DNA of 64,000 nucleotides from Bacteroidota bacterium (GTDB lineage Bacteria > Bacteroidota > Bacteroidia > Flavobacteriales > Flavobacteriaceae). Below, one piece after another: positions 1-9,870 of the stretch (positions are counted from its first letter, which is position 1; each line of letters begins with the position of its first letter). The position numbers and the translations under genes are program-made. The notes under the pieces are model-generated. The model was not told the origin of the DNA and searched no databases. It saw only the letters and a program-made list of their open reading frames with translations. The stretch covers positions 62,001 through 126,000 of the forward strand of contig JAEYTL010000027.1 in NCBI GenBank assembly GCA_023434025.1, written 5' to 3'.

Positions 1-1850
1 CGGCAGCGGATATTGAAAAAATTGAGATCATGCATAACCCGCCGGCTATGTATGATGCCGCTGGAAATGCCGGAATTATCAATATTATTCTGAGAAAAAA
101 CAGTGCCAAGGGGGTCAACGGAGGGGTGAACTTGTCTTACGGACAAGGGAGGTTTGCCAGAACAAACAATAGTTTTAACCTGAATTATCGGGTGGACAGA
201 TGGAATTTCTTTTCCAATTTTAATCTGGGAAAAAATAAAAGTTTTCAAGATCTGACCATCACAAGAAATTATTTTACACCAGCGGATGAGTTGAGCTCTG
301 TTTTTACTCAGAACTCTTACATCACACCGAGTTCAAGGACAAACTCGCTTAGGGTAGGAACCGATTTTTATGCTACTTCTAAAACAACTTTTGGGATTGT
401 TTGGAGTGGCTTTTCTAATCCGTCAGACAGAATAACACGCAACTCAGCGACTGTTTTAGATGGAGACAGACAGTTGTTGAATACCATTGTTTCTGAAAAC
501 CCGATGACCGTTGATTTTAAAAACAGTAATTTCAACCTGAATATGACACACAAACTCAATCAGTCAGGACAGGAAATCACAGTGAATTTAGATCATATAA
601 CTTATGATTCTGATATTGCTCAAACCTTGATTAACAAAACTTTTGATGCCGGTAATCAATTGTTAGACACCAGTTTGTTAGTCTCGAAATTGCCGTCAGA
701 TATCCAAATAAAAACCGCAAATGTAGATTATACAGGTATTCTGTTACAAAATGGGAAAGTAGATATTGGTGCTAAAACCAGTTTTGTGAAAACCAGAAAT
801 ATTGCAGACTTCTCAGATGTTGAGAACAATGTTAGTACACCAAATTATGATTTTTCAAATGATTTCTCGTACAATGAAAATATCAATGCAGCTTATGTAA
901 ATTATGCTAAAGATTTTAAAAGAATTTCAATACAACTGGGTTTGCGTTTAGAAAATACAAACGTCAAAGGTTATCAGGCCGGAAACCCTATTGTGGCAGA
1001 TTCTACATTTCGGATAAAATATACCAATCTTTTTCCAACTGTTTTTGCTCAATACAGGTTAGATACTATTCAGAAGCATGTTCTCGGAATCTCATTGGGC
1101 AGAAGAGTTAACAGGCCTAATTATAAGGATTTAAATCCGTTTACTTATCCGATAGACCGATTCACTTTTTATGGCGGAAATCCGTTTCTGCAGCCAACAT
1201 TTTCGTATAATGCAGACGTCTCGCATACTTTTAAAAATTACTTGACAACGACCTTAATGTACAGTTACACCAAAGATGTTATTTCTGAAACTAATGAACA
1301 GCGGGGGACTATTTATTACAGCCGTCCGGGAAATTTTGATACACAAATCTCATATGGCATTTCAATAAACGGTGTTTTTAAAATAAAAAAATGGTGGACT
1401 TTAAATTTATATACTTCACTGTTGAACAATGAATTTAAGAGTGATGTTTATACCGAACGGTTAGATGATTCTAAATGGTACTGGGTTGTTACCCCAACAA
1501 ATCAGTTTATTATTACTAACAAATGGAATGCTGAACTTTCCGGGCAATACCAGAGTGCATTGCTATCCGGACAGTTTTATATTTCACCGGTTGGCTCTGT
1601 AAGGGCAGGAATATCAAGAAAGATCCTGAATGATAAAGGTTCTTTAAAGCTGAATGTTTCCGATGTGTTTTATACCAATCAGATCGAAGGACAAATCAGA
1701 AATATCGCTAATGCAAATGCTTCGTGGTATAGTTTATTTGATTCCCGCGTGGCAACATTGACTTTTTCTTACCGATTCAGCAAAGGCGAAAATTTAAAAG
1801 TGCGGCAGTCCGGAGCTTCTCAGGACGAACAACAAAGAGTAAAAAGTTAA
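1..1850 (+). CDS. TonB-dependent receptor-like outer-membrane beta-barrel protein (5' end cut by window)
   Basis: The reading frame is open from base 3, so the gene begins before the window; the ATG at 30 is internal. The first visible residues (IEKIEIMHNPPAMYDAAGNA, then GIINIILRK) are the end of a TonB-receptor plug domain. The rest, about 590 residues, is rich in alternating aromatic/polar strands and ends in the barrel motif LTFSYRFSKGENLKV, as in the outer membrane beta-barrel family found with CarboxypepD_reg-like domains. The N-terminal signal peptide, any carboxypeptidase-like domain and most of the plug lie outside the window. The protein should sit in the outer membrane; its ligand cannot be read from sequence. 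The hydrolase gene starts within about 12 nt downstream, so the two are probably co-transcribed. Confidence 0.85.
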   Translation, partial: AADIEKIEIMHNPPAMYDAAGNAGIINIILRKNSAKGVNGGVNLSYGQGRFARTNNSFNLNYRVDRWNFFSNFNLGKNKSFQDLTITRNYFTPADELSSVFTQNSYITPSSRTNSLRVGTDFYATSKTTFGIVWSGFSNPSDRITRNSATVLDGDRQLLNTIVSENPMTVDFKNSNFNLNMTHKLNQSGQEITVNLDHITYDSDIAQTLINKTFDAGNQLLDTSLLVSKLPSDIQIKTANVDYTGILLQNGKVDIGAKTSFVKTRNIADFSDVENNVSTPNYDFSNDFSYNENINAAYVNYAKDFKRISIQLGLRLENTNVKGYQAGNPIVADSTFRIKYTNLFPTVFAQYRLDTIQKHVLGISLGRRVNRPNYKDLNPFTYPIDRFTFYGGNPFLQPTFSYNADVSHTFKNYLTTTLMYSYTKDVISETNEQRGTIYYSRPGNFDTQISYGISINGVFKIKKWWTLNLYTSLLNNEFKSDVYTERLDDSKWYWVVTPTNQFIITNKWNAELSGQYQSALLSGQFYISPVGSVRAGISRKILNDKGSLKLNVSDVFYTNQIEGQIRNIANANASWYSLFDSRVATLTFSYRFSKGENLKVRQSGASQDEQQRVKS

Positions 1851-1862
1851 ATTTTGAAAAAG

Positions 1863-4364
1863 ATGAAGAGCGTTAAAACAGTAGTTTTTTTAAGTATGGC
1901 CATATTGGCTGCCAATAGTCTAAATTGCCAAAACCTGAAACGCAAAGGAGGTTTAGGTCTGAGTTTGTACAACCAGATTCCGGATTCTCTAAACACAAAA
2001 TACGGTTATGAATCAGGAGCATTAGTAATGCAGGTTGCTCCAAATACCACAGCACAGAACGCAGGGATATTGCCAAACGATATTGTTACCCAAGTCAATG
2101 AAACCCCTATTTCAAGTGCTGCCGATTTAGTTAATTTTGCCAAAAAGCTCAGGGCCAATCAAGAGGTTGTTTTTTTTGTAAAAAGAAACCTGTCTCCCGT
2201 GACATTAAAAGCAAAAGTAGTTCCCAGACCTATAGAGCAATCCAATACGATGAATATTGTTTACGGAGAATTTCAGTATAAATCGGGTTGGGTAAGAACG
2301 ATTTTAAAATCCCCAAAAGCAGAGCCTCCCAAAGCTTATATCTACTTTTTGCAAGGACTGCCTTGTTATTCGTTAGACAATATGCAACCTTTGGATAAAA
2401 CCAAGCAGGCTATAGACAAAATGGTGGAACTGGGTTATGCCGTGTATGTAATGGAAAAAGGCGATTTGGGAGATAATGAAAATTGTCCGCCCTGCCTGAC
2501 CATGGGGTTTAATGAAGAGTTAGCAATGTTTGAAGCGGGTTATAAAAACTTATTGACCTTGCCCAATATCAATAAAGAAAAAATTGTTTTGTTTGGCCAT
2601 TCTATGGGGGGTACTGTAGCTCCGTTATTAGCGGCAAAATATCAACCTAAAGGAATCATAGTATATGGAACCGGTTTTAAGCCATGGTCTGAGTATTTAG
2701 TGGATGCTTTTTTAATTCAACCGGCTTACAGAGGTGCTGATATTGGGGAGTTGCGGGCAGCTTTAGAAAAATTTAAGCCTTACTATTATCAGTTTTTTTA
2801 TTCGGATAAAACGGTGGAGGAAATTATAAAAGAGCCTATGGGGTTGGCCGCTATGACTAATTTATTAGGCTACATGGAAAATGGTCAATCCCGATTTGGC
2901 AGACATATTACAACTTTTAAAGAATTAAACCAACACAATGTAGCCAAAGCATTATCAGATTATAATAATTACACTTTAGCGATTTATGGAGAATGTGATT
3001 TGAATGCAAATAATCCGTTGGATAATATTGCGTTAATAGATCATGTCAATAGCCAAAGACCCGGTCACGGTACTTTTTGGCAGGCTCCCAAATCAAGCCA
3101 TTCTTTTGAAGAAATTGGAACGATGCAGGAGTTTATTGAACTTTGGGATAAACCACAAGTATACCAACAATATGCAGCTACCCGGTTTAACAGTAAAATT
3201 TTTGATTATGTAGATCAATGGATAGTGGAAATTTTAGCCAAAAAATCAAATCAAAGCGTGCCGAAATATTTTACAGTTACCAATGAGCAACTGCCCGAAC
3301 CCGGAGCAAAAAGAGCCAGTATGGATGTAATAGCCGTTGACTTGGATCGTGATGGTGATCTGGATATTGTTTTGGCAAATGAGTTTCAGGCTAATACGAT
3401 TTTAATTAATGATGGGAAAGGGAATTTTACAGATGAATCTGAAAAAAGATTGCCACAGGTGATTCATGACAGTGAAGATGTTGTTGCCAAAGACTTTGAT
3501 GGAGATGGTTTTATTGACCTGATTTTTTGTTCAGAAGATGATAAAGTACATGAGTTTTATCTGAATGACGGGAAAGGTTATTTTCGACCGGCTCCCTATC
3601 AATTTCCAAATTCGGAAGCAAATGCTGTGATTAGTGAAGATGTTAATCGGGACGGAAAACCGGATGTAATTTTTGGAAATAACGGACAAAATCAAATTTT
3701 TATCAATCTTGGCAAAGGCAATTTTAAATTAGACGATAGCAGGTTACCTGTAATGAATAAAGTTACCCAGGATTTAGCTTTTGTAGATATTGACAAAGAT
3801 GGTGATCTGGATTTAATAGAAGCCAACGAAGATGGTAATGTTTTATACCTCAATAATGGTAAAGGATTTTTTATGGATATAACCGGTGCCAATCTTTTTT
3901 CTGATATAAACATGGAAAGCCGGAAAATTGCTTTTGCAGATGTTGATAATGATGGTGATTTTGACTTGTTTTTTGCAAATGTTAATTTCAAGGGAGATAA
4001 AAACCCGCAAAACAGATTATTCATCAATAACGGGAAAGGGAAATTCACTGACGAAACTTCCAAACGACTGCCCGAAGATCAAGACCATAGTATAGATGCT
4101 GTATTTGTAGATATTGATGGAGATAAAGATTTGGATATAGTAGTAGCCAATGTTTTTGGAGGAAAAGTAAAAGTTTATCTCAATGATGGAAAAGGAAATT
4201 TTACAGTGGGTCACGATAAGTTGTTGGGAGGAAAAATTCAGATAGATGCATTAGGGGTAATATCTGCCGATTTGAATGGTGATAAATTAGATGATTTATA
4301 TTTCTGCGACCGCTACAATCCGCAATCAGACAACAAAGATGTATTGCTGACCAGAAATAAGTAA
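1863..4364 (+). CDS. Secreted PDZ / alpha-beta hydrolase / VCBS-repeat fusion protein
   Basis: I chose the ATG at 1863; an in-frame TTG at 1854 would add three residues. Residues 1-22 form a signal peptide. Residues about 30-115 are a PDZ-like domain (VMQVAPNTTAQNAGILPNDI). Residues about 130-450 look like an alpha/beta hydrolase with the nucleophile elbow GHSMGG (Ser at about 247) and a candidate late histidine in SSHSFEEIG. From about residue 487 to the end there are seven acidic repeats of the form D-x-D-x-D-G-D-x-D (for example DLDRDGDLDIV, DFDGDGFIDLI), typical of Ca-binding FG-GAP/VCBS propeller repeats. No T9SS tail is seen. The substrate is unknown; esterase or peptidase activity is an inference from fold. 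It lies directly behind the barrel gene, suggesting a shared cell-envelope role. Confidence 0.75.
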   Translation: MKSVKTVVFLSMAILAANSLNCQNLKRKGGLGLSLYNQIPDSLNTKYGYESGALVMQVAPNTTAQNAGILPNDIVTQVNETPISSAADLVNFAKKLRANQEVVFFVKRNLSPVTLKAKVVPRPIEQSNTMNIVYGEFQYKSGWVRTILKSPKAEPPKAYIYFLQGLPCYSLDNMQPLDKTKQAIDKMVELGYAVYVMEKGDLGDNENCPPCLTMGFNEELAMFEAGYKNLLTLPNINKEKIVLFGHSMGGTVAPLLAAKYQPKGIIVYGTGFKPWSEYLVDAFLIQPAYRGADIGELRAALEKFKPYYYQFFYSDKTVEEIIKEPMGLAAMTNLLGYMENGQSRFGRHITTFKELNQHNVAKALSDYNNYTLAIYGECDLNANNPLDNIALIDHVNSQRPGHGTFWQAPKSSHSFEEIGTMQEFIELWDKPQVYQQYAATRFNSKIFDYVDQWIVEILAKKSNQSVPKYFTVTNEQLPEPGAKRASMDVIAVDLDRDGDLDIVLANEFQANTILINDGKGNFTDESEKRLPQVIHDSEDVVAKDFDGDGFIDLIFCSEDDKVHEFYLNDGKGYFRPAPYQFPNSEANAVISEDVNRDGKPDVIFGNNGQNQIFINLGKGNFKLDDSRLPVMNKVTQDLAFVDIDKDGDLDLIEANEDGNVLYLNNGKGFFMDITGANLFSDINMESRKIAFADVDNDGDFDLFFANVNFKGDKNPQNRLFINNGKGKFTDETSKRLPEDQDHSIDAVFVDIDGDKDLDIVVANVFGGKVKVYLNDGKGNFTVGHDKLLGGKIQIDALGVISADLNGDKLDDLYFCDRYNPQSDNKDVLLTRNK

Positions 4365-4450
4365 TTTTCTGCAACTTTTTATAACGGTACTTGGTTGATG
4401 GGTGTAACAAATCCAATCTTTTTCAGACCAATAGACATATTCAACGCAGT

Positions 4451-5356
4451 ATGTTTACCAAAATTTCTGAAAAAAACATTCATTCAATTGCATTGCCAAA
4501 AGAAAGCAACTTGGTAAATTATTCTACTTTTAATGAATTGGAAACCGATTTGCTTTTCAGAAGCTTTTCAATCAAATACGTTGTTGAAGGCTGTGAAAGA
4601 TATGGTATAGAAGGGGCTGTTTTTAAAGTAAATAGCGGCGAATTTTTACTGGCAAATAACCTGACAGGAGGAAAGGTTCTCATCGAAAGTAATAAGCCGG
4701 TAAACGGTTTGTGTATTGATATTTCGCCCAAAATCATGAACGAAGCCGCCATGATTTTTCAATATCCGGATTTTTTTGAAGAAGGTGGCGGTTTTGATGA
4801 AAGTTTTTTTTGCAGTAATCTATACCCGGAAAACAAATACCGGATTGAAAATAATTCCATCGGTGTAAAACTAAAGGAAATAGCAACAGTTATTGCTTCT
4901 AATCCAAACTATAATTTTGAGTTTACCAATGAGTTTTATTTTGAGCTGGCAACTTGTTTGATTGAAAATCAAAAATGTTTCCCCGTTCAAATCAAAAGAA
5001 TAGAAGCAAATAAAATCAGAACCAAAAAGCACCTTTTTACAAAATTACACCAAGGGAAGTTGTTTGTTGATAATCATTTTTTAACGATAAAATCGGTTAA
5101 TGAAATTGCTCAAGCCTCTCAGATGTCAGAATTTCAGTTTTTCAGATTATTCAAATTACTTTTTGAAATCAGTCCGTTCCAATATTTGAACAGGAAGAAA
5201 TTAGCCTATGCCTGTTCATTAATAAAACAACAAAATTATACGCTTTCTGAAATTGCATTATTGGCCGGTTTTTCCGACTTGCCAACCTTCAGCAAATGTT
5301 TTAAAAAGAACTTTGGTGTTATTCCGTATTCTTTAAAAAAGAATGAATGGCGTTGA
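4451..5356 (+). CDS. AraC family transcriptional regulator
   Basis: The protein is about 301 residues from the ATG at 4451; a TTG at 4391 would add 20 residues but gives no recognisable sequence. The C-terminal 100 residues carry the two helix-turn-helix units of the AraC/XylS family, ending in the usual signature (LSEIALLAGFSDLPTFSKCF, then KKNFGVIPYSLKK). The N-terminal 190 residues are a sensor region without a family I can name. It follows the PDZ-hydrolase gene by about 90 nt on the same strand and faces the KAS III gene tail to tail with 6 nt between them. Its targets are unknown; the envelope genes upstream are the obvious candidates. Confidence 0.85.
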   Translation: MFTKISEKNIHSIALPKESNLVNYSTFNELETDLLFRSFSIKYVVEGCERYGIEGAVFKVNSGEFLLANNLTGGKVLIESNKPVNGLCIDISPKIMNEAAMIFQYPDFFEEGGGFDESFFCSNLYPENKYRIENNSIGVKLKEIATVIASNPNYNFEFTNEFYFELATCLIENQKCFPVQIKRIEANKIRTKKHLFTKLHQGKLFVDNHFLTIKSVNEIAQASQMSEFQFFRLFKLLFEISPFQYLNRKKLAYACSLIKQQNYTLSEIALLAGFSDLPTFSKCFKKNFGVIPYSLKKNEWR

Positions 5357-5362
5357 AATGAT

Positions 5363-6421
5363 CTACATCCTGTATACAATCGCATTAATGTTCATTCCGG
5401 CACCAACCGAGGCAAAAAGGATAATGTCACCTTTGGAGATAGATTGGTTTTCCAGTTGATTTTTAATCAATAAATCATATAAAGTCGGAACCGTAGCTAC
5501 ACTGGAATTACCGAGTTTATGAATACTCATCGGCATAATACCTTCCGGTGGCATTTGTTTGTAATGCTTATAAAACCGTTGAATGATGGCTTCGTCCATT
5601 TTTTCGTTGGCCTGATGTATGAGTACTTTTCTTACAGCATTGATGTTTACGCCGCTTTTTTCGAGACAGGAAACCATGGCTTTGGGTACCTGGCTCAAAG
5701 CGAATTCATAAATTTTTCTGCCATGCATTTTGATGTACCGGACATCGGGGTCATGTGTTTTGTTGAAAGAATCGCCAAAAAACAGATAGTAGGCCTCGTC
5801 GTAGGTAAAAGTGGCTGTTTCATGTGCCAGAATACCGCCTTCCTCCTCAGTCGCTTCTATGACAGTTGCTCCGGCACCGTCGGAATAAATCATAGAATCG
5901 CGGTCATGCCTGTCAACCACCCGCGAAAGGGTTTCGGCCCCGATTACCAAACATTTTTTAGCCATTCCGGCTTTGATGAACGCTTGAGCCTGAATTACGC
6001 CCTCTATCCAGCCCGGGCAACCAAATAGCATATCATAGGCAACACATTTTGGGTTTTTGATGCGTAGATCAAATTTGACCCGGGTGGCCAGACTAGGTAA
6101 AATATCCGTTTGAATAGCTCCTTTTTTTACATTGCCGAAATTATGGGCAAAGATGATATAATCCAGTGTTTCCGGATCAATTTTAGCATCCTCAATCGCT
6201 TTTTTGGCAGCAATGGTGGCTATGTCAGACGTGTTTAAATCATCGGTCACATAACGCCTTTCTTCAATTCCGGTGATGTCTCTGAACTTTTCGGCAATCA
6301 CTTCATTCGGTTGCGGAAAAGGTGTGCCGTCATCATTAAGAAAAACATGTTTGGCAAAGTCAATGTTGGTTACCACTTCGGTGGGAATATAACTTCCGGA
6401 TCCGGTTATTTTGATATTCAT
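5363..6421 (-). CDS. 3-oxoacyl-ACP synthase III family protein (KAS III-like)
   Basis: The 352-residue protein shows the thiolase-fold condensing-enzyme triad of the KAS III family: Cys at about residue 135 (MLFGCPGW), His in VLIHQANE and Asn in LGNSSVATVP. The C-terminal glycine loop (LFASVGAGMNINAIVYRM) is also typical. Such enzymes condense an acyl-CoA with malonyl-ACP, starting fatty-acid synthesis, or act in related pathways such as flexirubin-type aryl polyenes. Which role applies here is not shown by the sequence, so I give no symbol. There is no fab operon around it; it is followed by an AraC gene in the opposite direction. Confidence 0.85.
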   Translation of the reverse strand: MNIKITGSGSYIPTEVVTNIDFAKHVFLNDDGTPFPQPNEVIAEKFRDITGIEERRYVTDDLNTSDIATIAAKKAIEDAKIDPETLDYIIFAHNFGNVKKGAIQTDILPSLATRVKFDLRIKNPKCVAYDMLFGCPGWIEGVIQAQAFIKAGMAKKCLVIGAETLSRVVDRHDRDSMIYSDGAGATVIEATEEEGGILAHETATFTYDEAYYLFFGDSFNKTHDPDVRYIKMHGRKIYEFALSQVPKAMVSCLEKSGVNINAVRKVLIHQANEKMDEAIIQRFYKHYKQMPPEGIMPMSIHKLGNSSVATVPTLYDLLIKNQLENQSISKGDIILFASVGAGMNINAIVYRM

Positions 6422-6545
6422 AATTATTTTAAATCTAATGGACTAAATTATCAATAATAAACGGTAATAAATGGGGATTTGTTAAGTAAAAATGCAGAAT
6501 TGCGAATAAGTTAATTTTATAGGTTTAAAATTTCACTACTCATAA

Positions 6546-6926
6546 TTATTTGTTCTTTTTCTGAGAAATCTTTATCTGCATTACCGTAGCAATACTGAGT
6601 GCCTGGGTTTTAATTTTCTCGGCATTTGAACCCTTGAAATTTTCATCAACCGAATTGTTGAAGTGCTTGAGCCAGATTTGAAATAATTCGGGTGATAAAT
6701 AGGTTTTGTCATTCACATCCAAGTGAATTTGGGTGAGGTTTTGGGTGTAGCCACCTGTCCCCAGAATTCCTTGCGACCAAAAGGTGACTAAAATAGGAAG
6801 GTGTTCCTCTAATTTGATCTTGACCACATCCGTAAAAATAAAGCTGATTTTATCATCAGCTAAGAGCTTTTGGTAGAATTCTTCTACAAGAAGATAAAGA
6901 TCCTGTTGGGTTTGGATGTCGTTCAT
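6546..6926 (-). CDS. Group III truncated haemoglobin
   Basis: The 126-residue protein fits the small globins of group III: an early LVEEFYQKLLADDKISFIF, then HLPILVTFWSQGILGTGGY with the CD/E-region pattern, the likely haem-ligating His in TQIHLDV, and FQIWLKHFNNSVDENFKGSN for the G/H helices. Group III globins bind O2 or NO; their physiological roles are poorly fixed. It lies 11 nt from a heptad-repeat hairpin that separates it from gcvP upstream on the same strand, so it may have its own transcript. The start at 6926 gives the usual family length. Confidence 0.85.
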   Translation of the reverse strand: MNDIQTQQDLYLLVEEFYQKLLADDKISFIFTDVVKIKLEEHLPILVTFWSQGILGTGGYTQNLTQIHLDVNDKTYLSPELFQIWLKHFNNSVDENFKGSNAEKIKTQALSIATVMQIKISQKKNK

Positions 6927-6937
6927 GAGGTGGTTTA

Positions 6938-6983
6938 GTTTCAGGTTTCAGGTTTTCTCAACTTGAAACCTGAAACCTGAAAC
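6938..6983. repeat. Perfect 18-bp inverted repeat of tandem TTTCAGG heptads
   Basis: The arms 6938-6955 and 6966-6983 are exact reverse complements around a 10-nt loop. Each arm is two copies of a 7-nt word (TTTCAGG on the left, AAACCTG on the right) plus a partial third. It lies between gcvP and the truncated-haemoglobin gene, both on the minus strand. It could act as a transcription terminator or mRNA-end stabiliser for gcvP, but no clean T-run follows on the minus strand. Confidence 0.9.
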
Positions 6984-6991
6984 AAATTTAA

Positions 6992-9835
6992 TTACATATA
7001 CGCTTCAATCGGAGCACAGCTGCAAACCAGATTTCTGTCACCATACGCTTCATCTACCCGGCGAACGCTTGGCCAGAATTTGTTTTCGGCAATATAATCC
7101 AACGGAAAAGCGGCTTGTTCTCTGGTGTAAGGGAAATTCCATGTATCGTTGGTCAGCATCGCTAAGGTATGTGGAGCATTTCGCAGTACATTGTTTGCTT
7201 CATCTTTGGAGGCTGCTTCAATCTCCTTTCGGATAGAAATCATCGCTTCGCAAAAACGGTCTAATTCGGCTAAATCTTCCGACTCGGTTGGTTCAACCAT
7301 CAATGTTCCGGCCACCGGAAAAGAAACCGTAGGAGCATGGAAGCCGTAATCCATCAACCGTTTCGCAATGTCAGTTACTTTGATTCCTTTTTCTTCAAAA
7401 GCCCTGCAATCCAAAATCATTTCGTGAGCGGCCCTTCCCATTTCTCCTGAATACAGAATAGGATAGTGAGCTTCCAGGCGGGTTTTCATATAATTGGCAT
7501 TCAAAATAGCGTGTTGCGTAGCACTTTTTAAACCTTCTGCCCCTAACATGGTGATGTAGCCATACGAAATCAAGCAAACTAAAGCCGAACCATAAGGGGC
7601 GGAAGAAATAGCTGTAATCGCTTGACTTCCCCCGGTAGAAATAATTGGATTAGTAGGTAAAAACGGTACTAATTTTTCGTTTACACAAATCGGTCCGACA
7701 CCCGGTCCGCCTCCGCCGTGTGGAATGGCAAAGGTTTTGTGTAGGTTTAAGTGACAAACATCGGCTCCGATGGTCGCCGGATTGGTCAATCCTACCTGAG
7801 CATTCATGTTGGCACCATCCATATAAACCAAACCGCCGTTGTCGTGAATAATTTGGGTGATTTCGCGAATAGCACTTTCAAAAACGCCATGGGTAGAGGG
7901 GTAAGTAACCATCAGACAAGACAGGTTTTCGGCATGTTCAATAGCTTTTGCTCTTAAATCTTCCACATCAATATTGCCGTTTTCCATGGTTTTGGTTACA
8001 ATAATTTCCATGCCGGCCATGGCAGCCGAAGCCGGGTTGGTCCCGTGTGCCGAAGCCGGAATTAAACACACATTGCGGTGTTTTTCACCTCTGGAAAGGT
8101 GATAGGCACGAATAGCCATCAATCCGGCATATTCACCTTGAGCACCGGAATTAGGCTGCAGGGTTGTGCCTTGAAATCCGGTCACTACATTTAACTGCTG
8201 CTCCAGTTTTTTAAGCATAATCTGGTATCCTTCTGCCTGCTCGATTGGGGCAAAAGGATGGATGCTGTTCCAGTTTGCCATAGATAACGGCAACATTTCG
8301 GCAGCCGCATTTAATTTCATCGTGCAGGAACCCAATGAAATCATAGAATGATTCAGCGATAAATCTTTTCGCTCCAGTTTTTTAATATAACGCATCAATT
8401 GTGATTCAGAATGATGGTTGTTAAAAACATCATGCAGCAAGAAAGTTGATTTTCTTGCCAAACTTTCAGGAATCATTGACTCATTGGCTAATTGGTTAAT
8501 TGCCACATAATCTTTTCCGGTTGCTTCTGCAAAAATGGAGATAATATGATTAATGTCTTTGAGAGAAGTGGTTTCGTTTAATGAGATTGAAATAGTTTCA
8601 GCATCTGCATAAAAGAAATTTACTTCGTGTTTTTCAGCAATAGTTTTTACTTTTTGGGCATCTGCTTTTACAGCAATAGTGTCAAAGAAAGCTGCGTTGG
8701 TTTGATAAACGCCTAATTTATTTAAAGCATCAGCTAAGGTTACTGCTGAAGCGTGCACTTTATCGGCAATGTATTGCAGTCCCTTTGGACCGTGATACAC
8801 GGCATACATCCCGGCCATTACCGCTAACAAAACCTGAGCCGTACAAATGTTGGATGTAGCTTTTTCACGTTTGATGTGCTGCTCTCGGGTTTGCAGAGCC
8901 ATCCGTAATGCACGGTTTCCGCTGGTATCAATGGTCACACCGATGATTCTTCCCGGCATGGAGCGTTTATATTCTTCTTTGGTAGCAAAAAAGCCGGCGT
9001 GAGGTCCTCCGTATCCCATCGGAATACCAAAACGCTGGGTCGTTCCGACTACTACATCGGCACCCATTTCGCCGGGAGGAGTAAGTTTTACCAACGATAA
9101 AATATCGGCAGCAACAGCAACTTTAATGTCATTGGTTTTTGCTTTGGCAATAAACCCGGTATAGTCATACACCTGGCCAAATTTTCCGGGATATTGAAGA
9201 ATCGCTCCGAAGAAATCAGCTGAGAAATCAAAATCCTCGTGATTTCCGATGACTAATTCCACACCGATAGGTGTTGAACGTGTTTGAAGGACCGATAAGG
9301 TCTGCGGTAAAATTTCTTCGGAAACAAAGAATTTATTGACATTGTTTTTCTTTTGCTCACGTGTTCTTACGTCAAACAAGAGAGCCATGGCCTCTGCGGC
9401 AGCAGTACCCTCGTCCAATAGCGAAGCATTGGCAATTTCCATTCTGCTCAGCTCAATTACCGTGGTCTGAAAGTTCAGGATGGCTTCGAGTCTTCCCTGG
9501 GCAATTTCAGCCTGATAAGGAGTATAAGCCGTGTACCAGCCCGGGTTTTCAAAAATATTCCGCTGAATAACAGCGGGCACTATTGTTGGATGATAGCCCA
9601 GACCAATATAGGATTTAAATACTTTATTTTTTTTGCCTAACTCCTGAATATGGTTTAAATATTCATATTCGGTCATAGCCGGTTCAAGGTCTAAATCTTT
9701 TTTTAACCGGATGTCATCCGGTATAGTTTCGTAGATAAGTTGTTCAAAACTGTCAACGCCAATGGTTGTAAACATGTGATTTAAGTCGCTCTCACGTGGA
9801 CCTAAATGTCTTAAAGCAAATGCATCTGTTTTCAT
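6992..9835 (-). CDS. gcvP: Glycine dehydrogenase (decarboxylating), P-protein of the glycine cleavage system
   Basis: At 947 residues this is the full-length single-chain (homodimeric) P-protein. It decarboxylates glycine using PLP and passes the aminomethyl group to the H-protein lipoyl arm. The PLP lysine lies in LNLHKTFAIPHGGGGPGVGP at about residue 700. The N-terminal half carries FALRHLGPRESDLNHMF and IGLGYHPTIVPAVI, both typical of GcvP. The gcvT and gcvH genes are not in the window, as is common in Flavobacteriia, where the system is scattered. A probable promoter and a leader hairpin lie just upstream. Confidence 0.97.
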   Translation of the reverse strand: MKTDAFALRHLGPRESDLNHMFTTIGVDSFEQLIYETIPDDIRLKKDLDLEPAMTEYEYLNHIQELGKKNKVFKSYIGLGYHPTIVPAVIQRNIFENPGWYTAYTPYQAEIAQGRLEAILNFQTTVIELSRMEIANASLLDEGTAAAEAMALLFDVRTREQKKNNVNKFFVSEEILPQTLSVLQTRSTPIGVELVIGNHEDFDFSADFFGAILQYPGKFGQVYDYTGFIAKAKTNDIKVAVAADILSLVKLTPPGEMGADVVVGTTQRFGIPMGYGGPHAGFFATKEEYKRSMPGRIIGVTIDTSGNRALRMALQTREQHIKREKATSNICTAQVLLAVMAGMYAVYHGPKGLQYIADKVHASAVTLADALNKLGVYQTNAAFFDTIAVKADAQKVKTIAEKHEVNFFYADAETISISLNETTSLKDINHIISIFAEATGKDYVAINQLANESMIPESLARKSTFLLHDVFNNHHSESQLMRYIKKLERKDLSLNHSMISLGSCTMKLNAAAEMLPLSMANWNSIHPFAPIEQAEGYQIMLKKLEQQLNVVTGFQGTTLQPNSGAQGEYAGLMAIRAYHLSRGEKHRNVCLIPASAHGTNPASAAMAGMEIIVTKTMENGNIDVEDLRAKAIEHAENLSCLMVTYPSTHGVFESAIREITQIIHDNGGLVYMDGANMNAQVGLTNPATIGADVCHLNLHKTFAIPHGGGGPGVGPICVNEKLVPFLPTNPIISTGGSQAITAISSAPYGSALVCLISYGYITMLGAEGLKSATQHAILNANYMKTRLEAHYPILYSGEMGRAAHEMILDCRAFEEKGIKVTDIAKRLMDYGFHAPTVSFPVAGTLMVEPTESEDLAELDRFCEAMISIRKEIEAASKDEANNVLRNAPHTLAMLTNDTWNFPYTREQAAFPLDYIAENKFWPSVRRVDEAYGDRNLVCSCAPIEAYM

Positions 9836-9870
9836 TTATTTTCTAAAAAGTAAAGTGTGTGTTGTTAAAG

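Noticed and set aside
3692..4063. 123-codon minus-strand frame opposite the VCBS repeats
   Set aside because: It mirrors the repeated Asp-rich codons of the real gene and has no start signal or resemblance to any family.
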